From NCBI GenBank assembly GCA_910584255.1, contig CAJTXV010000010.1, positions 1 to 55,386 of the forward strand: a stretch of 55,386 nt of DNA, given 5' to 3'. This DNA is from an uncultured Bacilli bacterium (GTDB taxonomy: Bacteria; Bacillota_I; Bacilli_A; RF39; UBA660). Below are positions 34,550 to 43,109 of this stretch, in pieces (the first letter of the stretch is position 1; every line of letters begins with the position of its first letter). Position numbers and translations under genes: made by a program. Below the pieces are notes generated by a model. The model was not told where the DNA came from. It did no database searches and saw only the letters and a list, made by a program, of their open reading frames with translations.

Positions 34550-34575
34550 GAGAGTTTTATATTCTCCTATCATTT
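34546..34575 (+). terminator. Terminator before efp
   Basis: ATAGGAGA pairs with TCTCCTAT; the tail CATTTTATAA is weak. Overlaps the TAG at 34547. Confidence 0.55.
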
Positions 34576-34595
34576 TATAAATGGAGGTTTTTTAA

Positions 34596-35153
34596 ATGGT
34601 AAATGTAAATGACTTAAAAGTTGGAATGACCATTCAAATTGATGGTAATATTTATACGGTTCTTGAATTAGGACACGTAAAACCAGGAAAGGGTGCTGCT
34701 TTTGTTACAGCAAAATTAAAGAATTTAAGAACAGGGGCAATTATTGAAGAAAGATTTAATGCTGGAATCAAAATTGAGACTGCACATATTGATAGAAGAG
34801 ATATGCAATATCTTTATGAGATGAATGGAATTTATTATTTCATGAATTTAGAGACTTATGATCAAATTGAATTGAATCAGTCTTCTTTAGGGGAAGATGC
34901 AAAATTTTTAAAGGAAAATTTGATTGTAAGTATTACTTCATATGAAGGAGAAGTTATCGGAATGAGTCTTCCAGATAAGATTGAGTATGTTATTACACAT
35001 TCTGAACCTGCTGTCAAAGGAAATACGAGTAGTGGTGCTATGAAAGATGCTACACTAGAAAACGGAATGACAATTAAAGTACCATTATTTATAGAAGAAG
35101 GGGAGACGATTTTAGTAACTTCTAAAGATGGAAAATATTCATCAAGAGCATAG
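34596..35153 (+). CDS. efp: Elongation factor P
   Basis: 185 aa. Opening VNDLKVGMTIQIDGNIYTVL, then HVKPGKGAAF, whose PGKG loop Lys contacts the P-site tRNA. Three OB-like domains are intact; the end is VTSKDGKYSSRA. Relieves stalling at polyproline. TGGAGG ribosome site. Confidence 0.95.
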   Translation: MVNVNDLKVGMTIQIDGNIYTVLELGHVKPGKGAAFVTAKLKNLRTGAIIEERFNAGIKIETAHIDRRDMQYLYEMNGIYYFMNLETYDQIELNQSSLGEDAKFLKENLIVSITSYEGEVIGMSLPDKIEYVITHSEPAVKGNTSSGAMKDATLENGMTIKVPLFIEEGETILVTSKDGKYSSRA

Positions 35154-35209
35154 AAATATGCTTTTTTTAAATTGAAATGACAAAAATAGAGCAAGGGGAA
35201 AATTAGAAA

Positions 35210-35563
35210 ATGACTATATATGACAAATTTTTTGGATTTACTATGGCAACTATTATAATTACAAGAGTATTAGTGTATATATTTAATAAACCTAGTCCAA
35301 CTATAAGAAATTTTAGAACTCATCATTGGATGTTTGGGCTATTATTTTCAAGTATACTTTTTTCTATATCAAATTTTTATACAAATGTATATTTATTATC
35401 CATCAGTATGGGCATATTTTTAGATGAAATAGGGTTTATTATGATTCGAGGAAAAACTCATGCAGATAATTATAGTCCCAAATCTTTTATGATATTAATG
35501 TTTTCTATTTTTCTTTTATTTTTATTTAGAGAAAACATTATTGATTTTTATTTAAATTATTAA
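35210..35563 (+). CDS. Hypothetical membrane protein, 117 aa
   Basis: Three or four hydrophobic segments. The conserved-looking core THHWMFGLLFSSILF and GIFLDEIGFIMIRGKTHAD, with paired His and a DE-G-H-D set inside the membrane region, recalls a small family of membrane proteins found in archaea and bacteria. Codons are ATA-rich, unlike efp. Function unknown. Confidence 0.6.
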   Translation: MTIYDKFFGFTMATIIITRVLVYIFNKPSPTIRNFRTHHWMFGLLFSSILFSISNFYTNVYLLSISMGIFLDEIGFIMIRGKTHADNYSPKSFMILMFSIFLLFLFRENIIDFYLNY

Positions 35564-35706
35564 ATCAAAATTTTTAACTATTGCTTCTTTATTCTACAAT
35601 AAAAATCATATGATTCTTTATTATAAGAAGAATGAATGGTTGCATTACTAGTTTCACACATGAAAATATACTCTGATATTAGAATTTTTGTAACATTTTA
35701 TTAAAA

Positions 35707-35732
35707 AAACTACAGTTTTAGTCCTGTAGTTT
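35707..35732 (-). terminator. Terminator of the PHP operon
   Basis: On the minus strand, AAACTACAG and CTGTAGTTT flank an eight-base loop and run into T7. Confidence 0.8.
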
Positions 35733-36627
35733 ATGAATTTGTTAGGTATTGAATGAGTGTTTGAATTGATTCTTGTTTTAAATGAATCCCTTCGCTTATT
35801 AGACCAATTTCTGGGTGAATTCCATCTTTATTATGAAAGTCAGAGCCAATTGTTGGAATTAGATGGTTTTTTTTTGCAAACTGATTCCATTTTTCAACTT
35901 CATTTATTTTATTTAAATTACGGTCAATATAAATATAATTTGCTTCAATTCCATCTGCTTTTATCTCTTTTATTAAATCTAAAATATCTTGTTCATTGAG
36001 ATTATCTTCATATTGGTATGCAACAGGGTGTGCTAACACCACTTTTCCTCCTGCATCTTTAATTAATTCTGATGCTTCTTTTGGTGAAATGCTTTCCTTT
36101 TTTACATAAGCTTTACAACCTTCATTCATAATGGTTTCTATAAATTCTCCCATAGAAGGAATTTTTCCAAATTCTTTTAGAAGAATTTTTTCATTTTTAG
36201 GATTTTCAATTATGTCTTTTGCAATATGTGCTTTGGTAACAGTGTCTATTTTATCTAATGCATCTTGATTGACTGTATATCCTAATTGCTCTAATTTGAT
36301 AGATACATTTGTTAAATATGTATGACGTGCATTTTTTAAGATAGATAATGTTTCTTTTAATTTTTTATGATTTTTATCTAAATTATACCCTAGTATATGA
36401 ATGCCTGCTTTCTTTGTTTTTGTACTGATTTCAACGGCAGGGATAATTTTAATTTTCTTTTCTTTTACATAGTTTTCTAATTCTATCGTATATGCATCCA
36501 TAGTATCATGATCCGCAATCGAAATTACCGAAGCTTTATTTTTAACTGCTTCGTCAATGACTTCTTTTGGACTAAGAATACCATCTGAACAGTTGGTATG
36601 AATGTGTAAGTCAATTATTTTTTCCAT
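35731..36627 (-). CDS. PHP-domain phosphoesterase (RNase AM/TrpH type)
   Basis: 298 aa. DLHIHTNCSDG, then SIADHDTMDAY, PAVEIST and GSDFHNKDG supply the metal-binding His and Asp residues of the PHP fold; the length fits the YciV/RNase AM family (5'-3' exoribonuclease and 3',5'-bisphosphate nucleotidase). Overlaps the gene upstream by 13 bases, so the two are coupled. Confidence 0.87.
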   Translation of the reverse strand: MEKIIDLHIHTNCSDGILSPKEVIDEAVKNKASVISIADHDTMDAYTIELENYVKEKKIKIIPAVEISTKTKKAGIHILGYNLDKNHKKLKETLSILKNARHTYLTNVSIKLEQLGYTVNQDALDKIDTVTKAHIAKDIIENPKNEKILLKEFGKIPSMGEFIETIMNEGCKAYVKKESISPKEASELIKDAGGKVVLAHPVAYQYEDNLNEQDILDLIKEIKADGIEANYIYIDRNLNKINEVEKWNQFAKKNHLIPTIGSDFHNKDGIHPEIGLISEGIHLKQESIQTLIQYLTNS

Positions 36628-37610
36628 GATTCTATCCTTTCTTCAAATCTTTTCCTCAAAGCTATAGTTTTATGTCGTTCTTTGACTGACTTTGGTCCTG
36701 TTTCAATTAAATAATGATAAAGTTCATCGAGCGTATAATGATTTGCAACAATCCATCGAACGTCATCTAATGTTTTTTGTAAATCTTGCTCTAAATCAAA
36801 TTCTGTAAAACTAGATAAAAAGTCATGTATAAAGTCATATGCTTCGTCATCATATTGCCAAGTCTTTCTAAATGATAGAGGATGAATGGGTAGGTAGGGT
36901 GTATAATTACCTTTCGCAGATTGTTCTAAAACTACTGGTACCTGTTTAATTAATGAAAATAAAGTTGAATAGCCAATTATATGGGCATCAATAGGTAGCA
37001 TTTTTTCAGGGATTTTTTGTTGTTCAATTTCTTTTACAATTTTCTCTAAATCTTTTAAAGTTTGAATGGGATTAATATCGGATGAATAGAGATGATATTC
37101 ATAAAATAGTGAAGTTAGGGTTTCGATTGCTTTTGGAATGTCACTTTCTTCACAAATCATCCATAAATCCATGTCAGGTAGTCGGTTGATGACTTTTCTT
37201 GGTTTTAGGGAATTTTCAATTTTATGGCAAGATTTACAAACATTTTTTAAGTTACTCATCATTTCTCCGTTTGTTTGTAAGCATTGATAACAAGGCCACA
37301 CGGAAGATTTACTGATAATGCCTTCTTTGACTAGTTGATTGTTGTATCTGATTTGTTCTTCAATAATTGGTAGATTTCCTTTCATATCTTTTGTTAAAGC
37401 ATAAAAGGGATATCCTGTTCCAAAGGAACCACAAGATTCTTTTATTTTAGATATTAATTCATTGTATATAGTGATATTTTTAGCTAAATACTCCTTTTTT
37501 ACTTCACTATTACATCGCTCAAAATTAGTAGAGATACTAGCTACTTTAGAACAAATTAAAGCAATTTCTATTTGTTCAGGCTGCGTCACATTTTTAGATA
37601 TATTTTCCAT
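36615..37610 (-). CDS. Hypothetical protein with CxxC pairs, 331 aa
   Basis: The start at 37610 has GGAGGG upstream on the minus strand. CYQC and, 18 residues on, CKSCH form a likely zinc knuckle at about residue 110-130. The central part reads LPDMDLWMICEES, followed by LPIDAHIIGYSTLFSLIKQV. The C-terminal third is helical. I do not recognise the family. Coupling to a PHP nuclease suggests a nucleic-acid role, but this is a guess. Confidence 0.65.
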   Translation of the reverse strand: MENISKNVTQPEQIEIALICSKVASISTNFERCNSEVKKEYLAKNITIYNELISKIKESCGSFGTGYPFYALTKDMKGNLPIIEEQIRYNNQLVKEGIISKSSVWPCYQCLQTNGEMMSNLKNVCKSCHKIENSLKPRKVINRLPDMDLWMICEESDIPKAIETLTSLFYEYHLYSSDINPIQTLKDLEKIVKEIEQQKIPEKMLPIDAHIIGYSTLFSLIKQVPVVLEQSAKGNYTPYLPIHPLSFRKTWQYDDEAYDFIHDFLSSFTEFDLEQDLQKTLDDVRWIVANHYTLDELYHYLIETGPKSVKERHKTIALRKRFEERIESWKK

Positions 37611-37673
37611 AAGAATTCCCTCCACAATGTTATTCATTATATCATAAAATATGTTTCAATGGAATTAAAAAAT

Positions 37674-37702
37674 TTGATTTGTTTCTATTTGTATGCTACG
37701 AT
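37674..37702 (+). promoter_or_regulatory. Promoter
   Basis: TTGATT, 17 bases, TACGAT, about 35 bases before the ATG at 37739. Confidence 0.4.
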
Positions 37703-37738
37703 GAATGTGTATTTAATACAGTTAGGAGAAATAGCAAT

Positions 37739-38350
37739 ATGGAATTAACGGGATTAAAAACTGCAAATTTTATTTATATAAAAGGTTATGATTATCATGA
37801 AAAAGTATTTACTTATGAAGAGTGGCCTGATGGAATAGAAATTGTGGAATCAAAAAATATTCGATATAATGCAACGGATGTTTCTAGTCGATTGATGAGA
37901 TCGATGAAAAGAGAAATTGGTGTTAGATTTTCTCATGTTTTGAGTGATCATCCTTTTCATATGGAAAGAATTACTTTTGATAGGACTAATGATACAAAGC
38001 AATTAGTCATGGTGGGAGAAAATAGTCTTTTTGTAAAAAGAGGAAGCTTTGGGGATGACAAAATCTTAAGAAAATTTAGTAATTACTGGAATCAATATAG
38101 AGGATTTATTTCTTCTCATGATTTAAGCCAATCTGATATTTATGAGTCTATGATTGATACCTTTATGAAGCTTATGAATGATGAGATTGATGCTTATTTT
38201 TTAAGATCTGTATGTTCTGTCGTACCACCAGATGTTTATTTAGAAATGTTATGTGTCTTAAATGAATTGGGTGGGATTTGTCATTATCCTTCTAAATTTT
38301 GTGAAGAATCTAATCAAAAAGTAAAACGTTTAATTGAGTATTCAAAGTAA
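37739..38350 (+). CDS. Hypothetical protein, 203 aa
   Basis: The start at 37739 has TAGGAG upstream. Soluble and mixed alpha/beta; begins MELTGLKTANFIYIKGYDY. Residues about 125-200 are helical with four cysteines. Not recognised. Faces away from the PHP operon with its own promoter and a terminator at the end. Confidence 0.65.
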   Translation: MELTGLKTANFIYIKGYDYHEKVFTYEEWPDGIEIVESKNIRYNATDVSSRLMRSMKREIGVRFSHVLSDHPFHMERITFDRTNDTKQLVMVGENSLFVKRGSFGDDKILRKFSNYWNQYRGFISSHDLSQSDIYESMIDTFMKLMNDEIDAYFLRSVCSVVPPDVYLEMLCVLNELGGICHYPSKFCEESNQKVKRLIEYSK

Positions 38351-38362
38351 TACTCTTTTTTT
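38336..38362 (+). terminator. Terminator overlapping the stop
   Basis: GAGTATT pairs with AATACTC; seven T follow. The TAA stop is in the stem-loop. Confidence 0.8.
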
Positions 38363-38415
38363 AAGCATAACTTTTTTTAATTTTCATAAGATTTATTAGA
38401 AAAGAGGAGGATTCA

Positions 38416-38964
38416 ATGATAAACAAGCAAAGTTTGTGGTTTTTAACCTTGTTCAGTTTGATTTTAGTACTGAGTGTATACTATATTACAATGCCAAATG
38501 AATTATTACTTACAAATAATGGAAAGAGTGAAAAAACAAGTTCAGTTTCATCGGATGCAAAAGATAAGAAAGAAAACAAAGAAAATAATGAGGATCAGAC
38601 AAAGGTAACCATAAAGGAAAGTGAAACATTAGTTACAATGCGTGTAACATTAGAGGAAGAACGTGAAAAACAAATGACTGATTTAAAAACAACATTAACT
38701 AGTGAAGCTGCTACTGCATCTGAAAAAAATGATGCTTATGAACAAATGAAAGTCATGGATGAAATCAAGGCCAAAGAAAGTACCATTGAAAAACAAATTA
38801 AAGACAATTTTTCATTGGATAGTTTTGTAAAAATTGATGGTAAAAATGTAAAAGTAGTAGTTGTTAAAAAAGATCATGATAGTAACTTGGCCAATCAAAT
38901 TATGAAAAAAGTACAAGAAAATTTTTCTGAAAAGGTTTATACGACTGTAAAATTTGAAAAGTAG
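38416..38964 (+). CDS. spoIIIAH: SpoIIIAH-like protein
   Basis: 182 aa. N-terminal MINKQSLWFLTLFSLILVLS and VYYITMP are highly characteristic of SpoIIIAH. A charged linker follows, then the YscJ/FliF-type ring domain (LEEEREKQMTDLKTTL, EKNDAYEQMKVMDEI, and VVVVKKDHDSNLANQIMKKV). In the mother cell it forms the channel with SpoIIQ. Normally the last gene of an eight-gene spoIIIA operon; here it stands alone, at least within this window. GAGGAGG ribosome site. Confidence 0.88.
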   Translation: MINKQSLWFLTLFSLILVLSVYYITMPNELLLTNNGKSEKTSSVSSDAKDKKENKENNEDQTKVTIKESETLVTMRVTLEEEREKQMTDLKTTLTSEAATASEKNDAYEQMKVMDEIKAKESTIEKQIKDNFSLDSFVKIDGKNVKVVVVKKDHDSNLANQIMKKVQENFSEKVYTTVKFEK

Positions 38965-39046
38965 TACGAAGTAATTTATTATCCCTTTTCGCTCTTGATA
39001 CATAAAATATTATAGGTAAATACAAGTATAAAAGAGGAGTGAAAAA

Positions 39047-39259
39047 GTGGGAGGGAATCTTTTAACGCAAAGAGAATATGAAGTTTTCTCTTTATTAGTA
39101 ATGAATAAAAGTACAAAAGAAATTGCTTATGAGTTTGGAATTAGTGATAAGACGGTACGAAATCATATCTCAAATGTCATTCAAAAACTTGGAGTTAATG
39201 ATCGTGCAGGTGCTGTTATCGAATTATTGCGATTAAGAGTGATTTCTTTATCTAAATAG
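39047..39259 (+). CDS. gerE: GerE-like LuxR-type regulator
   Basis: 70 aa, consisting of one HTH domain: LLTQREYEVFSLLVMNKSTK, EIAYEFGISDKTVRNHISNV and IQKLGVNDRAGAVIELLR. Length and sequence fit GerE, the late mother-cell regulator of coat genes. GTG start with GAGGAG upstream. It lies between SpoIIIAH and GerM genes. Confidence 0.88.
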   Translation: MGGNLLTQREYEVFSLLVMNKSTKEIAYEFGISDKTVRNHISNVIQKLGVNDRAGAVIELLRLRVISLSK

Positions 39260-39260
39260 G

Positions 39261-39300
39261 AAAGAATAAAACACCAATTGTTTATTCTTTTTCTTTTTTT
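39261..39300 (+). terminator. Terminator after gerE
   Basis: AAAGAATAAA pairs perfectly with TTTATTCTTT, followed by T-rich sequence. Confidence 0.8.
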
Positions 39301-39329
39301 AAATTCATATGATAGATTAGGTGAAGAGT

Positions 39330-40262
39330 ATGCTGAAAAGAAAAGCATTAAGAAAAATTTTAATTACAACATTTGCTGTATTTACATTATTCGTAGTTTA
39401 TTTGATTTCCGATACTGACATGACAGAAGAGTTACATATTTCTCCAGAAGTTTCTTATGTTGCATCTTTAGGAATGGATGATGTTTATTTACTTGGAAGT
39501 AATCGTTACCTTGTGAAAACGAATATCTTATTAGATTCAAATAGTCTAGAGGGAAAGATTCAAATGCTCATTGATTATCTAACTATCAATCAACGTAATA
39601 CTTTGCCAGTTGGGTTATCTGGAATTTTACCAGAAGGAACTAAAGTATTGGGTGTTTCAATTGCGGATGGCACTGTAACTTTAAATTTATCTAAGGAAGT
39701 CTGGGAAGGAGAGAAAGAACTACAGGAAAGATTAATTGAGGGCCTTACTTATAGTATTACTTCGTTAGAAGGTGTTTCTGGATTGAAACTACAAGTAGAG
39801 GGGATACAAGTATCAGAGATTCCCGCTACTAAAAAAATAGTTCCTGAAATTTTAAACAAAGAATATGGCATTAATAAAGTATACGATTTAGTTCATTCCT
39901 CTGGAGTTCAAAAAGTAACCACTTATTATTTGAATGAAATTAGTAATCAAAAGTATTATGTACCTGTCACAAAATATGTCAATGATTCCCGGGAGAAAAT
40001 AGATATTATCGTAGAAAATCTATCCAGTAGCTTTCTTTATGAAAGTAGTCTAATCTCTTTATTACAATCAGATGTAGAACTGATGAATTATCAAGTGGAA
40101 GATGAATTAATGCTATTAAACTTCAATCATTCCTTATTTGATGATGAAAAATTACTAGAAGAAGTAACTTATCAAGTTGCTTATTCTATCTTTGATAGTT
40201 ATAATGTAAAGACGGTTTTATTTGAAGTAGAGGGAGAAGAATTTACAAGAATTGAAAAGTAG
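39330..40262 (+). CDS. gerM: GerM-like protein with two GerMN domains
   Basis: 310 aa from ATG 39330 (AGGTGAAG upstream; an in-frame GTG at 39321 lies in that site). N-terminal membrane anchor, then two repeats of the GerMN fold: LPEGTKVLGVSIADGTVTLN with a following helix, and ELMLLNFNHSLFDDEKLLEE. Family role: spore germination and cortex, and localisation of SpoIIQ in Bacillus. Confidence 0.85.
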   Translation: MLKRKALRKILITTFAVFTLFVVYLISDTDMTEELHISPEVSYVASLGMDDVYLLGSNRYLVKTNILLDSNSLEGKIQMLIDYLTINQRNTLPVGLSGILPEGTKVLGVSIADGTVTLNLSKEVWEGEKELQERLIEGLTYSITSLEGVSGLKLQVEGIQVSEIPATKKIVPEILNKEYGINKVYDLVHSSGVQKVTTYYLNEISNQKYYVPVTKYVNDSREKIDIIVENLSSSFLYESSLISLLQSDVELMNYQVEDELMLLNFNHSLFDDEKLLEEVTYQVAYSIFDSYNVKTVLFEVEGEEFTRIEK

Positions 40263-40277
40263 TTTAAGTAAGAAATA

Positions 40278-40316
40278 AAAAAAGAGCGAAAATGTTTGAC
40301 AATTGCTCTTTTTTTT
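40278..40316. terminator. Bidirectional terminator (gerM and tRNA-Arg)
   Basis: AAAAAAGAGC and GCTCTTTTTT flank a 17-base loop. It would end gerM on the plus strand and the tRNA transcript on the minus strand. The loop and right arm also hold a promoter. Confidence 0.75.
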
Positions 40317-40324
40317 GTTATAAT
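40296..40324 (+). promoter_or_regulatory. Consensus promoter embedded in the terminator
   Basis: TTGACA, exactly 17 bases, TATAAT on the plus strand. It points at the 3' end of the minus-strand tRNA and, beyond it, at the hydrolase gene at 40548. Between them is a hairpin (CATGTGTG/CACA-t-CATG, 40331-40356). Confidence 0.6.
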
Positions 40325-40373
40325 TAAACGCATGTGTGCGAGGGTTCCACATCATGTGTGAAAGTTTATTAAG

Positions 40374-40450
<77 letters not shown>

Positions 40451-40478
40451 AGTTTTTGTTCATTTGAAGAACACTTTC

Positions 40479-40508
40479 ATTATACAAAAGTTTCAGAATC
40501 TTTGTCAA
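40479..40508 (-). promoter_or_regulatory. Promoter of tRNA-Arg
   Basis: On the minus strand TTGACA, 18 bases, TATAAT, about 28 bases upstream of the tRNA 5' end. Confidence 0.8.
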
Positions 40509-40547
40509 GAAATATTTGAATAAATAAAATCGTAGGGGGCGATGGTT

Positions 40548-42116
40548 ATGTCAAAAAAGAATCAAATGAAATTTAGATTATTTGAAAAGAATGGTTCCAT
40601 TCGTATTGCAATTCAAACACAATCAGAAACAGACGACAATTCTTTATTAAACACACCTACTGAATATTATGTGGCAAGTGATGCAAGGAATATAAGTAGA
40701 ATATTAGATATTTTGGTAAGTACGGTGAAGGATGTTTCTATTGATGGTGGTAATTTATGTACAAACTATCGAAAAAATGATATTTTTATTATTGAAGATT
40801 ATAAAAGATTAAAAAATTATCCTGAATTAGAACCATTTTTTAATAAGATGGGTAAGAAGATTCAAAATCAGGAAGAAAAGAGCAGATTGCCTAAATCTAA
40901 ATCATCTAGTAAAAGGAAACAGATTCAATTTAGAAAAAGACTTTTAGTAGCTGCGACTTTTATGATTGGTGTTATTACAGCAGGAATGTTTAAGTCAGAA
41001 AAAATGTTTGCTCGAGAGTTTACAGATGATACATTTGCTCTTGATGATACAGCTTCTAACCAAGAAATGGAAAAACATGAAGTACAAGAAATATTAAGAA
41101 AATATCAAGCTTCTATTGTAGAAGATTATTCAAGTATGTCTGATGTCTCATCTCAAAATATAGAACCTGAAATTTCTAGTGAAGTGGAATCAGCACCTAT
41201 TTTAGAAGAAGATACTGAAATTGTAATCGCAGAAGATAGAGAGGCACCTTCTTTCGAATCACAAGAAGATGTATTCCAAGCAAATTCTTATTTTAAAGAT
41301 GAATCCATTCATGTTGTTCCCGAGGAATTTGAAGATGCAACTATAGTTGCGATGGGAAATGAAATCATAGAAAAAGAAGAAACAGAAGAAAAAATAGAGG
41401 AAAAGAACGAAGAAGAGGTAAAACAGGAAGAGACTACTAAAAACGAAGAGGAAACAAAGCAGGAAGAAGATACTAAACAAGAAGTATCAGGTGTAGAATC
41501 AGTAGCAGAAGCTTCTTTTGCAAAAATGGAAGAAGAGTTGGATCAAGAAATTGAACAAATTGCTTTAGGGTTAGTAGCTCAAAATAAAACAGCGGAAGAA
41601 GATATCAAGGAAGCAGCAACTACTGCTCTTCAGGATGGACAGGCACCTATTCAAGTACTTTCAGAAGAAACTGATACACAAGTAGCGACGGTATCTGTTA
41701 CGGAAGAAAGTACACCTATCGTTAGTGGCAATGGTACGGGAATTGACTATATTACAACTTATCACTTGACACCAGAACAAATTGATGTCATAAAAGCAAC
41801 GATTCAGCATGAAGCAGGATTTAATCCAGTAGAAGTAGAAAAAGTTGCATCTACAGTGATAAATCGTTGTGAATCTGGTGGTTGGCCAGGAGGAACGAAT
41901 CCTTATGGTGTCATTGTTGGAAATGGACAATTTCAATCTTACTATGGAGGATATTATAAACAATATTTAAATGGAAATTACGCGGAATATACGGATGAAA
42001 TTGTAGATGCAATGTTAAGAGGTGAGCAACTTCCATCTCATGATTTTGAGAGATTTGCATCTGGTAGTAATGCAACAGGGGTTCAATTTACAAAAAAAGG
42101 AAATAAATATCGATAA
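40548..42116 (+). CDS. SleB-like cell wall hydrolase, membrane-anchored
   Basis: 522 aa; ATG 40548 is eight bases from AGGGGG. About 120 cytoplasmic residues, one membrane segment (LLVAATFMIGVITAGMF), a long Glu/Thr-rich stalk (about 150-390), then a Hydrolase_2 domain: IKATIQHEAGFNPVEVEKVA, VINRCESGGWPGG and GNGQFQSYYGG. Glu in QHEAG is the presumed catalytic residue. Related to spore-cortex lytic SleB/CwlJ, but the cytoplasmic domain and acidic stalk are not part of SleB. Confidence 0.8.
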   Translation: MSKKNQMKFRLFEKNGSIRIAIQTQSETDDNSLLNTPTEYYVASDARNISRILDILVSTVKDVSIDGGNLCTNYRKNDIFIIEDYKRLKNYPELEPFFNKMGKKIQNQEEKSRLPKSKSSSKRKQIQFRKRLLVAATFMIGVITAGMFKSEKMFAREFTDDTFALDDTASNQEMEKHEVQEILRKYQASIVEDYSSMSDVSSQNIEPEISSEVESAPILEEDTEIVIAEDREAPSFESQEDVFQANSYFKDESIHVVPEEFEDATIVAMGNEIIEKEETEEKIEEKNEEEVKQEETTKNEEETKQEEDTKQEVSGVESVAEASFAKMEEELDQEIEQIALGLVAQNKTAEEDIKEAATTALQDGQAPIQVLSEETDTQVATVSVTEESTPIVSGNGTGIDYITTYHLTPEQIDVIKATIQHEAGFNPVEVEKVASTVINRCESGGWPGGTNPYGVIVGNGQFQSYYGGYYKQYLNGNYAEYTDEIVDAMLRGEQLPSHDFERFASGSNATGVQFTKKGNKYR

Positions 42117-42117
42117 A

Positions 42118-42143
42118 AAAACGTCACAATTTCGTGGCGTTTT
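42118..42143. terminator. Bidirectional terminator
   Basis: AAAACGTCAC-aatttc-GTGGCGTTTT between convergent genes. Confidence 0.8.
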
Positions 42144-42354
42144 ACTTTACATTCACAGCTTCTTCTAATTGAGAAAGAATATCTTCTTTCATTTCACTTG
42201 ATGCTTTCTTCCAAACTAATTCAAAAAATACTCCCATTCCAGGTAATGTAATTTCATCATTGTTTTGGATACTTTCTTCAATTGCATTTCTTAATGTTTC
42301 CTTCGTATCTCCTTTAAAGTTATTCACAATATGACTTCTAATATCTAAATTCAT
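42142..42354 (-). CDS. sspI: Small acid-soluble spore protein I
   Basis: 70 aa. MNLDIRSHIVNNFKGDTKE, then LRNAIEESIQNNDEITLPGM and GVFFELVWKKASSEMKEDIL follow the SspI pattern, with LPG-x-GV-x-FE the hallmark. A minor spore-core protein expressed in the forespore. AGGAGGAATC ribosome site on the minus strand. Confidence 0.88.
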   Translation of the reverse strand: MNLDIRSHIVNNFKGDTKETLRNAIEESIQNNDEITLPGMGVFFELVWKKASSEMKEDILSQLEEAVNVK

Positions 42355-42448
42355 AAATTTGATTCCTCCTCACTACTATTTTGAGTAAAAGAATTCCTTT
42401 TTATACAAATTTATGTTAAAATAAAGAAGAATTTATGGTGGTGAAAAG

Positions 42449-43087
42449 ATGCAAATAGAGATTAACAACACTATATATGAAGTCGTAATTACAAAAAAGA
42501 TTGGAACGAAGAATACTTATTTTAGAGTAAAAAATGATTTAAAACTATATGTTTCAACGAATGCTTTTGTAACAGATAAGCAAATTAAAAAAATGATTTT
42601 AGAAAATATAGATTCTATTTCTAGTATGTTTCTAAAACAGCAAAAGAAAATAGAAAATAATACGGGTTTTTACTACTTAGGAAAACAGTATGATGTCGTA
42701 AATGTCTTAGGTAGTAGCATTACACTAGGAGAAAATAAGGTATTTGTTGGAAAAGATGCAGATATTGAAAAATGGTATCAGAAACAAGCAAAAAAAATTT
42801 TTCGTGAGCATCTTGATTATTGGTATTCTGTATTTACGAAAGATATTCCATATCCTAGTTTAACGATTCGAAAAATGACTAGTAGGTGGGGTGTTTGTAA
42901 TTCCAAATTAAAAAGAGTCACTCTAAATTTAGAATTAATTAAAAGAGATACTACTTGCTTGGATTATGTAATTGTTCATGAACTAAGTCATTTTAAAGAA
43001 ATGAATCACTCGAATAAATTTTGGAAAGTAGTTGAAGAAAATTATCCAAATTATAAAAAGATTCGTAGAATTATGAAAGATTATTAA
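42449..43087 (+). CDS. YgjP-like metallopeptidase (DUF45)
   Basis: 212 aa. MTSRWGVCNSKLKRVTLN is the family signature, and VIVHELSHFKEMNHS gives the zinc-binding HExxH-like motif (HELSH plus a third His). A cytosolic protease-like protein of unknown substrate. Confidence 0.87.
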   Translation: MQIEINNTIYEVVITKKIGTKNTYFRVKNDLKLYVSTNAFVTDKQIKKMILENIDSISSMFLKQQKKIENNTGFYYLGKQYDVVNVLGSSITLGENKVFVGKDADIEKWYQKQAKKIFREHLDYWYSVFTKDIPYPSLTIRKMTSRWGVCNSKLKRVTLNLELIKRDTTCLDYVIVHELSHFKEMNHSNKFWKVVEENYPNYKKIRRIMKDY

Positions 43088-43109
43088 GAAAAGAGTTTAG
43101 GTGGTAAAA

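Noticed and set aside
35564..35706. Possible small gene or RNA in the gap before the PHP terminator
   Set aside because: Only AT-rich sequence without a ribosome site, conserved motif or clear hairpin was seen.
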